Positions 27,651 to 37,155 of a stretch of DNA of 64,000 nt are shown here, piece by piece (within the stretch, counting starts at the first letter, position 1; every line of letters begins with the position of its first letter). The notes beneath the pieces were generated by a model. The model ran no database searches. It saw only the letters and a program-made list of their open reading frames with translations, and was not told the DNA's origin. A program made the translations under genes and the position numbers. The stretch spans positions 1-64,000 of the forward strand of contig CANFWI010000009.1 in assembly GCA_947450675.1 (NCBI GenBank), given 5' to 3'. This stretch comes from Comamonadaceae bacterium. GTDB taxonomy: Bacteria > Pseudomonadota > Gammaproteobacteria > Burkholderiales > Burkholderiaceae_C.

Positions 27651-27769
27651 GGCTCCCCGCACAACGGGACCTCTTTGGTACAGAGCCATTTTTTCCGCAA
27701 GGACTGCATCCCAAATGTTCGCCCAAACAACTTGCCATCATGCCCAGCCAGCCGGTTTGGGCATTTTTT
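27651..27769 (+). ncRNA. Structured rpoD leader RNA with two T-tailed hairpins (putative attenuator)
   Basis: Element A (27651-27694): GGCTC pairs with GAGCC and encloses two small hairpins (CCCG/CGGG and ACC/GGT), followed by ATTTTTT, a three-way-junction shape with a U tail. Element B (27740-27769): ATGCCCA pairs with TGGGCAT around an 11-nt loop and is followed by six T, a terminator-like hairpin. An upstream segment GCCCAAAC (27721-27728) is perfectly complementary to GTTTGGGC in the 3' arm of B, so it could act as an antiterminator. The 341-bp dnaG-rpoD gap holds no convincing ORF. Function and ligand are inferred and untested. Confidence 0.5.
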
Positions 27770-27890
27770 GCGCCCGCATGGACGCCTGCTCAGTTTCAAG
27801 CCATCTTTGCCGATGGACCTGAAATTTATGCACAGTCTGTCGTCAGGCGCTTTGTTGTGAAAAAGTTTTTTAAGACACCTGGAGCTCGCC

Positions 27891-30332
27891 ATGCCTGTTC
27901 AAAAGTCCAAGAAGCCCGTCAAGCCTGTCGCCCAAGCGGCTGCCAAGAAACCTGCTGCCAAAACAGCGGTCAAGGCGGTGCTCAAAGCAGCAACGAATTC
28001 AACCAAGCCCCGCGCCAAGGTTGAAATCTCCAAAAAGGCCGTCATATCCAACAAAGCAACTGACCGACCTGCCCCAGCGGGCAAAGCGTCTGTCAAATCC
28101 GAGAAGATCCTGAAGAAAGAAACGTCCGTGCCGTCCAAGACCAGCCCTACAGTCAAACCAGTCGCCGTCCGAGTGACCGCCAAAGAAGCAGCCCTCAAGG
28201 CCGCGCCTGTTGCAGCCGCAGCAGAAACGCCTGCTAAGAAAAAGCCCGGCCGCCCTCCCAAGAACCCCGCCGCCGAAGGCGACTCGCCAGCTGCTGGCGC
28301 CAAGCGCGGCCGCAAGCCAAAGGCCTCCCTCAAAGGTGACGGCGACGAAGACATGTCGGACATCGAAGACGACTTGGTCGGCGAACCGGTGGTGGAAACG
28401 ACCGAGAAGGTCAAGCCGCTGCGGATGAAAATCAGCAAGTCCAAAGAACGCGCTTTGATGAAAGAGTTCGGCCTCGACGAAGCCGTGCTGTCTGAAGAAG
28501 ACATGCTGAAGCGCCGCCAGCGTCTGAAAATTCTGATCAAGCTCGGCAAGACGCGCGGTTACTTGACGCATGGCGAAATTTCCGATCACCTTCCCGACAA
28601 ATTGGTCGACGCCGAAACGCTGGAAGTCGTTGTCAACATGCTCAGCGACATGGACGTTGCCGTTTTCGAGCAAGCACCTGACGCGGAAACCTTGTTGCTG
28701 AACAACACCGGTTCAACCGTCGCAACCGAAGAAGAAGCTGAAGAGCAAGCCGAGGCAGCGCTCTCCACCGTCGACAGCGAGTTTGGCCGCACCACCGACC
28801 CCGTCCGCATGTACATGCGCGAAATGGGCACGGTCGAGTTGCTGACCCGCGAAGGCGAGATCGAGATCGCCAAGCGCATCGAAGGCGGCCTCATGCGCAT
28901 GATGGAAGCCATCTCAGAAAGCCCAGCGACGATTGCTGAAATCTTGCGTCTGGCCGAAGAAATTCGCGAAGGCAAGATCGTCATCTCCACCGTGGTCGAC
29001 GGTTTTTCGAACCCCAACGAAGCCGACGATTACGTGGCCGAGGAAGACTTCGACGAATTCGATGAAGAAGACGACGACGACGGCAAGGGCGGCTCCAAAG
29101 CGCTGACCAAAAAACTCGAAGAGCTCAAAAAAGAAGCCCTCAGCCGCTTTGACAAAATTGCCCAGCACTTTGAGAAAGTCCATAAGACCTACGACAAAGA
29201 AGGCTACGGCACGCCGACCTACTTGAAGTCGCAAAAAGCCCTCAGCGATGAGCTGATGACGGTTCGCTTCACGGCCAAGTCGATTGAGAAATTGTGCGAT
29301 TTGCTGCGCGGCCAAGTGCTTGACGTTCGCAAAAAAGAACGCGAACTGCGCCGCATCATTGTGGACAAGTGCGGCATGCCGCAAGAAACTTTCGTCAAAG
29401 ATTTCCCACCCAATTTGCTCAACCTGAAATGGGTTGAAAAGCAAGTCGCGTCCAACAAGCCTTGGTCCGTGGTGATGGCTCGGAACATCCCACCGATTCA
29501 AGAGCTGCAAACCAACCTGGCCGAACTGCAATCACGCGTGGTCGTGCCTTTGACCCACCTCAAAGACATCAACAAGCGCATGAACGAAGGCGAGACCAAC
29601 TCGCGTGACGCCAAGAAAGAAATGATCGAGGCCAACTTGCGTTTGGTCATCTCGATCGCTAAAAAATACACCAACCGGGGTTTGCAGTTCTTGGACTTGA
29701 TCCAAGAAGGCAACATCGGCCTGATGAAGGCGGTCGACAAGTTTGAATACCGTCGCGGCTACAAATTCTCGACTTACGCCACGTGGTGGATTCGTCAGGC
29801 CATCACGCGTTCGATCGCTGATCAGGCCCGCACCATCCGTATCCCGGTGCACATGATCGAGACCATCAACAAGATGAACCGTCTGTCACGCCAGCATTTG
29901 CAAGAGTTTGGCTTTGAGCCAGACGCCAGCGTGTTGGCCGAGAAGATGGAGATTCCTGAAGAGAAAATCCGCAAGATCATGAAGATCGCCAAAGAGCCGA
30001 TCTCCATGGAAACGCCGATCGGTGACGACGATGATTCACATCTGGGCGACTTCATCGAAGACGCGGCCAACACCGCCCCTCTCGAAGCAGCGATGCAAGC
30101 GGGTCTGCGCGACGTGGTCAAAGACATCCTCGACAGCCTGACACCCCGCGAAGCCAAAGTGCTGCGCATGCGCTTCGGCATCGAAATGTCGACCGACCAC
30201 ACGCTGGAAGAAGTCGGCAAGCAGTTCGACGTGACGCGTGAACGGATTCGCCAAATCGAAGCCAAGGCTTTGCGCAAGCTCAAGCACCCGAGCCGCAGTG
30301 ACAAACTGCGCAGCTTCATCGACACGATGTAA
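27891..30332 (+). CDS. rpoD: Primary RNA polymerase sigma factor (sigma-70)
   Basis: The housekeeping sigma factor. The 813 residues comprise a Lys/Ala/Pro-rich basic N-terminus (about 1-150, with AT-hook-like KKPGRPPKN and KRGRKPK), region 1.1, region 1.2 ([20 protein letters not shown]) and a nonconserved region with an acidic run ([14 protein letters not shown]). Region 2 is next ([39 protein letters not shown]), then region 3 and region 4 with [15 protein letters not shown] and [17 protein letters not shown]. The start ATG follows GGAG. It is about 200 residues longer than E. coli RpoD because of the N-terminus. Confidence 0.98.
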   Translation: MPVQKSKKPVKPVAQAAAKKPAAKTAVKAVLKAATNSTKPRAKVEISKKAVISNKATDRPAPAGKASVKSEKILKKETSVPSKTSPTVKPVAVRVTAKEAALKAAPVAAAAETPAKKKPGRPPKNPAAEGDSPAAGAKRGRKPKASLKGDGDEDMSDIEDDLVGEPVVETTEKVKPLRMKISKSKERALMKEFGLDEAVLSEEDMLKRRQRLKILIKLGKTRGYLTHGEISDHLPDKLVDAETLEVVVNMLSDMDVAVFEQAPDAETLLLNNTGSTVATEEEAEEQAEAALSTVDSEFGRTTDPVRMYMREMGTVELLTREGEIEIAKRIEGGLMRMMEAISESPATIAEILRLAEEIREGKIVISTVVDGFSNPNEADDYVAEEDFDEFDEEDDDDGKGGSKALTKKLEELKKEALSRFDKIAQHFEKVHKTYDKEGYGTPTYLKSQKALSDELMTVRFTAKSIEKLCDLLRGQVLDVRKKERELRRIIVDKCGMPQETFVKDFPPNLLNLKWVEKQVASNKPWSVVMARNIPPIQELQTNLAELQSRVVVPLTHLKDINKRMNEGETNSRDAKKEMIEANLRLVISIAKKYTNRGLQFLDLIQEGNIGLMKAVDKFEYRRGYKFSTYATWWIRQAITRSIADQARTIRIPVHMIETINKMNRLSRQHLQEFGFEPDASVLAEKMEIPEEKIRKIMKIAKEPISMETPIGDDDDSHLGDFIEDAANTAPLEAAMQAGLRDVVKDILDSLTPREAKVLRMRFGIEMSTDHTLEEVGKQFDVTRERIRQIEAKALRKLKHPSRSDKLRSFIDTM

Positions 30333-30356
30333 CTGAGCTCAGCGTTCTCAGCGCCC

Positions 30357-30396
30357 AAAGCGCCTGCAGCCTTTACGGTTGCAGGCGCTTTTTTTT
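30357..30396 (+). terminator. Rho-independent terminator of rpoD
   Basis: AAAGCGCCTGCA pairs with TGCAGGCGCTTT (12 bp) around an 11-nt loop and is followed by eight T in total. It starts 24 bp after the rpoD stop. Confidence 0.92.
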
Positions 30397-30415
30397 ATAC
30401 GCTTTTTAAGCGTAT
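30397..30415. repeat. Second inverted repeat abutting the rpoD terminator
   Basis: ATACGCTT-TTT-AAGCGTAT is a perfect 8-bp inverted repeat directly after the T-run of the rpoD terminator. It could be a back-up terminator stem or an operator for the exopolysaccharide operon that begins at 30547. Confidence 0.5.
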
Positions 30416-30546
30416 GCAGTTCCCACGCCGGCAGGAGGCTTGCGCTGACATATTTTTCTCAAAGATCTCTGAGACTAGGTGTTCATCGGCATCCGAAACC
30501 AACTCGCAGTGAGGTGGTTCGAATCAGCTTCACCTGAGGACTCTTC

Positions 30547-30852
30547 ATGCGCCGCGTACTGCTCACTTTGGTCATCGCTGGCAGCTTTGCAGCTGCCGCC
30601 GCAAACGTCCCACCCGTACAGCCCAACCAAGTTCCGACGCCCCCCCCGATCACGTTGAGCGTCATGGTCAAGGACAACAGCGCGCAATCTGGTCAGCGCG
30701 CAATCGCTGACGCGGCGACATCTGTGAGCCTGAAGCAAGCTTTGGCCCGCGCAGAAGATGACAGCAACGTGGGTATTTATGGGACGCTGTTGATCACCTT
30801 GGTCGTGATGGCCACGATTGCATTGCGACGCATCCGCACACGAAAGCCCTGA
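30547..30852 (+). CDS. Small exported protein with C-terminal membrane anchor
   Basis: I do not recognise this 101-residue protein. It has an N-terminal signal peptide (MRRVLLTLVIAGSFAAAAA), a proline-rich then helical middle, and a single C-terminal membrane segment followed by basic residues (GTLLITLVVMATIALRRIRTRKP). The tail resembles a sorting anchor, but the PEP or LPXTG box is missing and no exosortase gene is in the window. GAGGA precedes the ATG. It ends 2 bp before the flippase gene, so it is the first gene of the exopolysaccharide + arm. Confidence 0.65.
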   Translation: MRRVLLTLVIAGSFAAAAANVPPVQPNQVPTPPPITLSVMVKDNSAQSGQRAIADAATSVSLKQALARAEDDSNVGIYGTLLITLVVMATIALRRIRTRKP

Positions 30853-30854
30853 GC

Positions 30855-32375
30855 ATGAGTGGACTGGGCCAACCTAGTGTGGCGGCCGTGAAGTGGAGCA
30901 CGGTTGCGACGCTCGCCCGCTTTCTACTTCAGCTGTGTGCGCAAGTGATGCTGGCGCGCACTTTGGGGCCGGAGATTTTTGGCCTTTTCGCCATGGGCAT
31001 GGTGGTGTTGACTTTAGCGAGTTTTTTGACGGGCTTTGGCTTCAGCTGGAGCCTGCTGCAACGTGCTACCGTGCAAGCAGAAGACATTCGATTTGCATTG
31101 ACTTGGCAGGTCATCGTCGGCTTGATCACCACGACCTGGGTGTATTTTTTAGCCTCGTGGTTAGCGCTTTATTTCAAAGAACCCCGGGTGCAATTTGTCA
31201 TTGAGTGGCTGTCCTTGGCCTGCCTGCTGACGGCTGCCGCTGGGCCGGCCACCTACCTGCTGCAGCGGGACCTTAACTTTCGGGCCATCGGACTGATTCA
31301 GGTCGGCAGTTACGGTGCCGGCTACCTGCTGGTTGGTATTCCGATGGCTTGGCTGGGCTGGGGAGCTGCGTCACTGGTCGCCGCTTGGTTGGTGCAGGCC
31401 AGCGTCGTGTTGGTGGCGAGCTACGCGTTAAAACCGCACCCCTTACGGCCGCTACTTTGGTATGCCGGTGCCGCCACTGCGATCCGCACGGGACGCTCGG
31501 TTTTCATCACCAACATCGTCAACTGGTTGCTCAACAACATGGACCGCGTCTTGATCGGCCGCCTGCTGAACGCACAGGCGCTGGGCCTTTACAACGTGGC
31601 CTACAACATGGCGACCCTGCCTAACTCGCTGCTACTGGGCGCACTGCAACCAGCCTTTTTAGCGGCAGGTGCACAACTTCAAGATCAGCTGCCGCGCTTA
31701 GGACGTGTTTACCTGAACATGCTGGCGACGGTGTTGGTGCTGGTCTTGCCGGCCTTTGTTTTCTTGGCTTTGATATCGGATGATTTGGTGCGCTTGTTGT
31801 ATGGCCCGGCATGGCGTGAAGCCGGCTGGGTGTTGCAGATTTTATTTGTCAGCATGCCGGCTTATGTGGTGTGGGGTTTGTCGACGCCCGTGCTGTGGAA
31901 CACGGGCCGCCAGAACTTTGAGTTTGCGCTTCAACTGCCGCTGGTGCTGATCGGTGCCGCTGGCTTTTATGCCTTCGCGGGTCAAGGCTTGCGCAGCGCG
32001 GCCGGGGTGGCGGCAACGCTGCTGGTATTGCGCGCTGCGGTCATGAGTTTGGCGGCCATGCGCGCACTGCAACTCCGCTGGACGATTGTGTTGCCGCATG
32101 CTGTTCGTGGCGCATTGCTCAGCGGCCTCTGCGTCTTGGGGGTTTGGTCAGGGCACAACGCCACGTCGGGTTTTGACAGTCCGTGGCTGGCGCTGCTGGT
32201 CAGCGGACTGCTGACCCTGTGTGCAGTCGCCGTACCGATCCTGTGTCGACCGCAGCAACTGCTGGGTGCCGCCACCATCGACATGGTGCTCAGATTTTTC
32301 CCGCGACTCAGTCCCTTTTTAAACCGCAACGACTGGCTGTCACGTTCCGATGTGATCGGCGAACAACAAACTTAA
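30855..32375 (+). CDS. Polysaccharide flippase (Wzx-like, MOP superfamily)
   Basis: The 506-residue inner-membrane protein has about twelve to fourteen hydrophobic segments. It begins with the lipopolysaccharide-flippase pattern AAVKWSTVATLARFLLQLCAQVMLARTLGPEIFGLFAM. MDRVLIGRLLNAQALGLYNVAYNMA is a hallmark of the MOP-type oligosaccharide translocases that move undecaprenyl-linked repeat units to the periplasmic face. It is followed 15 bp later by the polymerase gene. The repeat unit it transports cannot be read from sequence. Confidence 0.88.
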   Translation: MSGLGQPSVAAVKWSTVATLARFLLQLCAQVMLARTLGPEIFGLFAMGMVVLTLASFLTGFGFSWSLLQRATVQAEDIRFALTWQVIVGLITTTWVYFLASWLALYFKEPRVQFVIEWLSLACLLTAAAGPATYLLQRDLNFRAIGLIQVGSYGAGYLLVGIPMAWLGWGAASLVAAWLVQASVVLVASYALKPHPLRPLLWYAGAATAIRTGRSVFITNIVNWLLNNMDRVLIGRLLNAQALGLYNVAYNMATLPNSLLLGALQPAFLAAGAQLQDQLPRLGRVYLNMLATVLVLVLPAFVFLALISDDLVRLLYGPAWREAGWVLQILFVSMPAYVVWGLSTPVLWNTGRQNFEFALQLPLVLIGAAGFYAFAGQGLRSAAGVAATLLVLRAAVMSLAAMRALQLRWTIVLPHAVRGALLSGLCVLGVWSGHNATSGFDSPWLALLVSGLLTLCAVAVPILCRPQQLLGAATIDMVLRFFPRLSPFLNRNDWLSRSDVIGEQQT

Positions 32376-32390
32376 AACGCCAAGACTCTC

Positions 32391-33863
32391 ATGCACAACA
32401 CACTGAACACATTGGTTTTGGTCGGCGGCAGCATGCTGGCCGCACTGTTGGCCACGATCAGCATGGTTGGATCCGCACACATCATTGCCAGGCGCGAGCA
32501 GGGCTACATGCATCTTATTTTTTTCGCCATGCTGTTCTCTGTAGCCGCCGGCAGCTTGTTGTCGGGGCGTGACATCAGCAGCAACTTTTTGATTGAAGAG
32601 CAAGCACTGCCTGAAGCTAAAAACCTGTTCATGCTCATCCTGCAACCGATTATTTCGTTGCTGATTTTGGCGGTTTGTGGCGAGCGCATCATCGCCCATT
32701 GGCTGCAACGCCATGCAGTGCCGCCGGCATGGCTGCTGCTCATCGCTTTTTTTGTCTTTTGGGCCTGCACGGTTGCAGCGCCGGCCTTGTTCGGGGCTCA
32801 CCCGAAGCTGTCCCATGATGACGTTTACCCTCTGGTGATCGGGGTTGCCGCAACCCTCGCCTCAAGTCTGGAGCGAGATCAAGCGCTCAGGGCCGCACGC
32901 GATGCTATTTTTATATTCATGTTGCTGGGGCTGATGATGATGCCGATCAATCCTCACATGGTCTTGGACAGTGCCTACACCCAGGGGCTGATACCCGGGC
33001 TTCCGCGTCTGGCGGGGCTGTCGCCGCATCCTGTCGGCATGGGCTTGCTGTCGCAGTTGGGTCTGCTGTGCTTGATGGCTCGCCCCTACCAACATCGTTG
33101 GCTCAACCGCTTGGCTTGGACGGCCGGACTGACGAGCCTTTTCTTGGCGCAATCCAAAACGGCTTGGCTGGCATTTTTTCTCTGCGCGGGTACGCTGCTG
33201 GCCGTACAACGTGGGCCTGCTGTGTGGCGCCGTGTCTCCGATCCGATGCGTCCTGCTGCCGGCATGACAGCTCTGGTTGGCGTCATGCTGGCCGTGGTGA
33301 TGCTGACCGCCATACTGACTTATGGCGACTTGAGCGAACGCATCAGCGCCTTCATCAATACGCCGGAAGGGGCGCAGCTGACATCGCTGACGGGGCGCGA
33401 CCGCATTTGGGCCATTGCCTTTGACGAATGGCAGCGCAACCCTGTATTTGGCTACGGCCCAAGCATTTGGGATGAAGCCTTTCGGGTCAGCATCAACATG
33501 TCCAACGCCTCGCACGGACACAACCAATTCATGGACACGCTGTCCCGCGCCGGCACGGTGGGGGCCATAGGCCTGACGCTTTATTCGATCGTCTTACTCA
33601 TCCTGTCGTTGCGTTTCACACGCGCGACACAGGGTTTGTCTTTGGCCTTGTTATTGACTTTGATGTTGCGCTCTATCAGTGAGGTGCCTTTGCTGATGTT
33701 CGGTTATTCGACTGAGATGTTCATTCATGTGCTGTTGCTGATGGTGCTAGCGGCCGCTCTCCAAGAAGCGCGTCAAGCAAGGCCCCTTTCAGCTCAAACT
33801 CCATCCAAACCTTTGAACAGATCGCCCCTCGGTTCATTGGCAACAGCACGGTTCAGCCCATGA
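32391..33863 (+). CDS. O-antigen polymerase/ligase family protein (Wzy-like)
   Basis: The 490-residue polytopic membrane protein has about twelve hydrophobic segments. It has a long periplasmic loop containing LTGRDRIWAIAFDEWQRNPVFGYGPSIWDEAF and ASHGHNQFMDTLSRAGTVGAIGL, the pattern of the Wzy_C/O-antigen ligase domain. In an exopolysaccharide operon the expected role is polymerisation of repeat units in the periplasm rather than ligation to lipid A. It overlaps the next glycosyltransferase gene by 4 bp (ATGA). Confidence 0.85.
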   Translation: MHNTLNTLVLVGGSMLAALLATISMVGSAHIIARREQGYMHLIFFAMLFSVAAGSLLSGRDISSNFLIEEQALPEAKNLFMLILQPIISLLILAVCGERIIAHWLQRHAVPPAWLLLIAFFVFWACTVAAPALFGAHPKLSHDDVYPLVIGVAATLASSLERDQALRAARDAIFIFMLLGLMMMPINPHMVLDSAYTQGLIPGLPRLAGLSPHPVGMGLLSQLGLLCLMARPYQHRWLNRLAWTAGLTSLFLAQSKTAWLAFFLCAGTLLAVQRGPAVWRRVSDPMRPAAGMTALVGVMLAVVMLTAILTYGDLSERISAFINTPEGAQLTSLTGRDRIWAIAFDEWQRNPVFGYGPSIWDEAFRVSINMSNASHGHNQFMDTLSRAGTVGAIGLTLYSIVLLILSLRFTRATQGLSLALLLTLMLRSISEVPLLMFGYSTEMFIHVLLLMVLAAALQEARQARPLSAQTPSKPLNRSPLGSLATARFSP

Positions 33864-34831
33864 AATTCACTGTCCTGATTCCGCTTTACAACAAGGCTGC
33901 GTACATTCGAAACACGCTTGAATCCGTGTTGGCGCAGACCTTCACCGATTTCGAAATTCTGGTGATCGATGATGGTTCCACCGATGCTGGCGCCCATGTT
34001 GTGGAAGATTTTTCGGACGACCGCATACGGCTGATTCATCAGCGCAATGCTGGCGTTTCGGCCGCACGCAACCGAGGCATTGCAGAAGCCCGCGGCGATT
34101 GGGTGGCTTTTTTAGATGCCGACGATTGGCAGCACCCTGAATTTTTAGCCGCGCTGGTGTTGGCTCAAACAACTTGCCCAGAGGCCTGCGCGGTGGCCAC
34201 TGATTTTTTGCGCTTCCCTCACACCGAAGGCGCTTGGCCGCCCCATTGGGCTTTACCGAGCAGTCAACCGCAGATTGAACTCATCACCGACCTGTCTGCG
34301 CGCTGGATGCACGGCCCTTCCCTGTGCAGCAGCTCGGTGGCCGTGAGGCGCGACTTGCTGCAATCTATGCAGCCGTGTTTTCCGGTGGGTGAGTCGGTTG
34401 GCGAAGACCTTGATTTATGGTTTCGATTGAGCGAGAAAACACCTATTGCGCTGGTCCATGTGCCATTGGCAGCCTACCGTGAGGCGGTCGCGGGAAGCCT
34501 CAGCACGCAGCACAACATATCAAACGTTCCACCGTTTTTTGAACGCATCCGTGACCGCGCCCTGTCGGGGCAGATGACGCCGACCCAGCGTCGATCGGCC
34601 CTGTGGCTGGTGGCCCAGCATGAAGTCACCTTGGCACGCATGGCCATCACCGCAGGCCAGCGCGCACTCAGTCTGCGCTGGCTGATACGCGGCCGCCATG
34701 CAGCACGAGGACAACGCTGGTGGCTGACGCTGGCCATGACGCTTTTTTTCCCCTACCACTTGGTCAGCCGTTGGCAGGTCTGGCGCATTCAACGCGGCAG
34801 ACAGGTCGCCCCCATGAACGAGGCGAGATGA
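33860..34831 (+). CDS. Family 2 glycosyltransferase
   Basis: The 323-residue GT-A enzyme opens KFTVLIPLYNKAAYIRNTLESVLAQTFTDFEILVIDDGSTD. It carries the metal-binding DAD equivalent in WVAFLDADDWQHPEFLAAL and the acceptor-side EDLDLWFRLSE. It should add a sugar to the undecaprenyl-linked repeat unit at the cytoplasmic membrane face. Donor and linkage are unknown. It sits between the polymerase and a second GT2 gene. Confidence 0.88.
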   Translation: MKFTVLIPLYNKAAYIRNTLESVLAQTFTDFEILVIDDGSTDAGAHVVEDFSDDRIRLIHQRNAGVSAARNRGIAEARGDWVAFLDADDWQHPEFLAALVLAQTTCPEACAVATDFLRFPHTEGAWPPHWALPSSQPQIELITDLSARWMHGPSLCSSSVAVRRDLLQSMQPCFPVGESVGEDLDLWFRLSEKTPIALVHVPLAAYREAVAGSLSTQHNISNVPPFFERIRDRALSGQMTPTQRRSALWLVAQHEVTLARMAITAGQRALSLRWLIRGRHAARGQRWWLTLAMTLFFPYHLVSRWQVWRIQRGRQVAPMNEAR

Positions 34832-34835
34832 ATCC

Positions 34836-35972
34836 ATGCAACATGACCCATTTTTTTTTGAGAAAACCAGCAGTCGTCAGCACCCGCCCAGCGCAGACGG
34901 GTCTTGCCCCGTGTCCATCATCATCAAAGCGCTGAACGAGGAAGAAGGCATCGCGACCACCCTTGAAAGCGCGCTGCGCGCAGTTCAAGTCGTCGGCGGA
35001 GAAGTGATTCTGGCGGACTCGTGCTCCACCGACCGAACCGTAGAGATCGCCCGTGGCTACCCCGTTCGCATCGTGCAATTGGCGCATGCGGACGAGCGTT
35101 GTTGTGGCGTCGGCCCGCAGTTGGGTTATCAGTTGGCACGCGGCGAATTTCTTTACTTGGTCGACGGCGACATGCAGCTCGTTGACGGTTTTTTGGAACA
35201 AGCGTTGTCGTTCATGCGCAGCCACCCAGACATCGCGGGCGTCGGTGGTCGCGTGCTGGAGATGAACCTTGACAACCCGGAATACCAGACCCGCAACGAC
35301 CACTGGGCGCAAGAAAAATCGGGGGCGTCAAGTCGACTCGACTGCGGTGGCCTCTACCGGCGTAGCGCCATCCAAGCCGTCGGCTATTTTTCTGACCGCA
35401 ACCTGCACAGCTACGAAGAGTTTGATTTGGCAGCGCGTCTGCGAACGCTGGGCTGGGGCCTGTGGCGCTTACCGGTCGATGCTGTCAGCCATTACGGTCA
35501 CACCACGCGCCCCTACCAACTGCTCTGGCGACGTTGGCACAGCGGCTATCTCTGGGGACTCGGTGAGATGCTACGGGCCAGCGCCCGCGGACCACAACAA
35601 AGGCTGAGACTGGCCCTCCAAGAGATTCACGAAATCCGCCTTTACACCGCGGTGTTGATATGGTGGATGGTCTTGTTGGCGCTGCTGTGCTTGCCCGCCT
35701 CTCCACCAGTCCGCGTCGGTGCGATGGCGATCCTGCTGCTTGCACCGCTGGCACTGATGACCTGGCGCAAGCGATCGCTGGCGCGTGGACTCTATGCGGT
35801 GACCGCGTGGTGTTTCAATGCCGCCGGCATGGTGCGCGGCTTGCTGCAAAAACCCCGCTTCTCACAACCTATTGCCGACAGCCGCCTGCTGCAAGACGCC
35901 AGTCCCATCGAGCCACAGCCATCCGCAAACTCGACCTCAACAACCCGCGCAGAAAGCTTGTATGCCCTTTGA
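34836..35972 (+). CDS. Family 2 glycosyltransferase with C-terminal membrane segments
   Basis: The 378-residue protein has the GT-A start CPVSIIIKALNEEEGIATTLESAL, the DXD-type LYLVDGDMQLVDGFLEQAL, and SYEEFDLAARLRTLGWGLWRLP, followed by two or three hydrophobic segments (about residues 270-345). The arrangement resembles membrane-attached glycosyltransferases of polysaccharide loci. It starts 4 bp after the previous GT gene and overlaps the next by 11 bp. Confidence 0.85.
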   Translation: MQHDPFFFEKTSSRQHPPSADGSCPVSIIIKALNEEEGIATTLESALRAVQVVGGEVILADSCSTDRTVEIARGYPVRIVQLAHADERCCGVGPQLGYQLARGEFLYLVDGDMQLVDGFLEQALSFMRSHPDIAGVGGRVLEMNLDNPEYQTRNDHWAQEKSGASSRLDCGGLYRRSAIQAVGYFSDRNLHSYEEFDLAARLRTLGWGLWRLPVDAVSHYGHTTRPYQLLWRRWHSGYLWGLGEMLRASARGPQQRLRLALQEIHEIRLYTAVLIWWMVLLALLCLPASPPVRVGAMAILLLAPLALMTWRKRSLARGLYAVTAWCFNAAGMVRGLLQKPRFSQPIADSRLLQDASPIEPQPSANSTSTTRAESLYAL

Positions 35973-37155
35973 CGCCTTGCCGCATCCTGCGCAGACCAAA
36001 CACCAGCGACGCACCATCTTCATCGCCGGCCCCTCCACGCCCAAGGGTGGCGGTATGTTCAGGGTCGCAGACTATTTGGTGCAGTCGCAAGCACGCCCTT
36101 TGTCGCCCAACACCGAAGCGGCTGAATTGCGCTTGCTGGACACCCGTGGTGACGGCAGTGCGTTGTCCTCGCTGGGGGTACTGACACAAGCGCTTGGCAA
36201 GCTGCTGATATGCCGGCTCCGAGGCGAGTTGGCCGGGGTGCACGTGAATGTGGCCGAGCGGCTCAGCCTGTTCCGAAAAGGCATGTTGATCGCCGCCAGT
36301 CGGGCGCTGGGGGTGCCGGTCGTGCTGCATTTGCACGCGGCCCAGTTGCATCATTTGTACCCGGGCCTGCCGCGCCCGTTGCAAGCGCTGACGCGCTGGG
36401 TTTTTTCATTGCCGCAAAGTTGCGTGGTGCTGGGACAGGTCAGCCGGCAGTTTGTCATTGAGCAACTCGGCGTGCCAGCACAGCGGGTGGAGATCATCAA
36501 CAACGGTGTGCCCGAGCCGGCTGAAACCAGGCGGCAGTCAGAGCCAGACGGCGTACAACGCGTCTTGTTTGTGGGCAATTTGTCTGAGAGAAAAGGGGTT
36601 TCAGACCTGCTGGCGGCACTGGCCCGGCCCGGCTTCGACAGACGCCAAATGGAAGTGCAGATCGCCGGTGGCGGTGATGTGGCGAGCTACCAGGCGCGCG
36701 CCAACGCCTTGGGGTTGAAGAACTTGGTGCATTTTTCAGGCTGGGTCGGCCAGCCAGAGGTGGCGCGGCTGATGGCCGCAGCGGACGTGCTGGTGTTGCC
36801 GTCCTATGACGAAGGCCTGCCACTGGTGATTCTCGAAGCACTGGCCAATGGTGTCGCCGTGGTCTGCAGCCCGGTCGGCGAAATCGACTCCGTTCTCACC
36901 GATGGCCTCGACGCTGTTTTTGTGGCACCGGGTGATCAGCACGGCTTGGCCGAGGGTTTGCAACGGGTGCTGCGAAACCCGGTTTTGCGGGAGACGCTAG
37001 AGAAAAATGGTCGCCAGCTTTATACGCAAAAGTTTTCAGTGCAACAATTTTTTTCAGAAGTAGCCCGGTTGCACCAGCGCCATTTCGGCACCTCAGCCCA
37101 GAGCCCGTCAAGCGACTACACCACCGCAACGGTCAGCGTTGTTGAACCCATCTGA
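35962..37155 (+). CDS. Family 4 (GT-B) glycosyltransferase
   Basis: About 397 residues from the ATG at 35962; the ORF-track start 144 bp earlier lies inside the preceding gene. The N-terminal domain starts RTIFIAGPSTPKGGGMFRVAD. The C-terminal GT4 donor domain has VLFVGNLSERKGVSDLLAAL and the E-x7-E motif in LPSYDEGLPLVILEALANGVAVV. It is a retaining transferase using a nucleotide-sugar donor. Its 3' end overlaps the convergent VanZ-WecG gene by 23 bp, marking where the two exopolysaccharide arms meet. Confidence 0.88.
   Translation: MPFDALPHPAQTKHQRRTIFIAGPSTPKGGGMFRVADYLVQSQARPLSPNTEAAELRLLDTRGDGSALSSLGVLTQALGKLLICRLRGELAGVHVNVAERLSLFRKGMLIAASRALGVPVVLHLHAAQLHHLYPGLPRPLQALTRWVFSLPQSCVVLGQVSRQFVIEQLGVPAQRVEIINNGVPEPAETRRQSEPDGVQRVLFVGNLSERKGVSDLLAALARPGFDRRQMEVQIAGGGDVASYQARANALGLKNLVHFSGWVGQPEVARLMAAADVLVLPSYDEGLPLVILEALANGVAVVCSPVGEIDSVLTDGLDAVFVAPGDQHGLAEGLQRVLRNPVLRETLEKNGRQLYTQKFSVQQFFSEVARLHQRHFGTSAQSPSSDYTTATVSVVEPI

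Noticed and set aside
27675-27860. Small ORFs in the rpoD leader (61 and 94 residues)
   Set aside because: They cross the T-tailed hairpins, lack ribosome-binding sites and have no recognisable features. The region reads better as structured leader RNA.
30508-30531. T-loop-like sequence GGTTCGAATC suggesting a tRNA 3' half
   Set aside because: The flanking bases do not form a five-pair T stem, and I could not find an acceptor or anticodon arm at the right distances.
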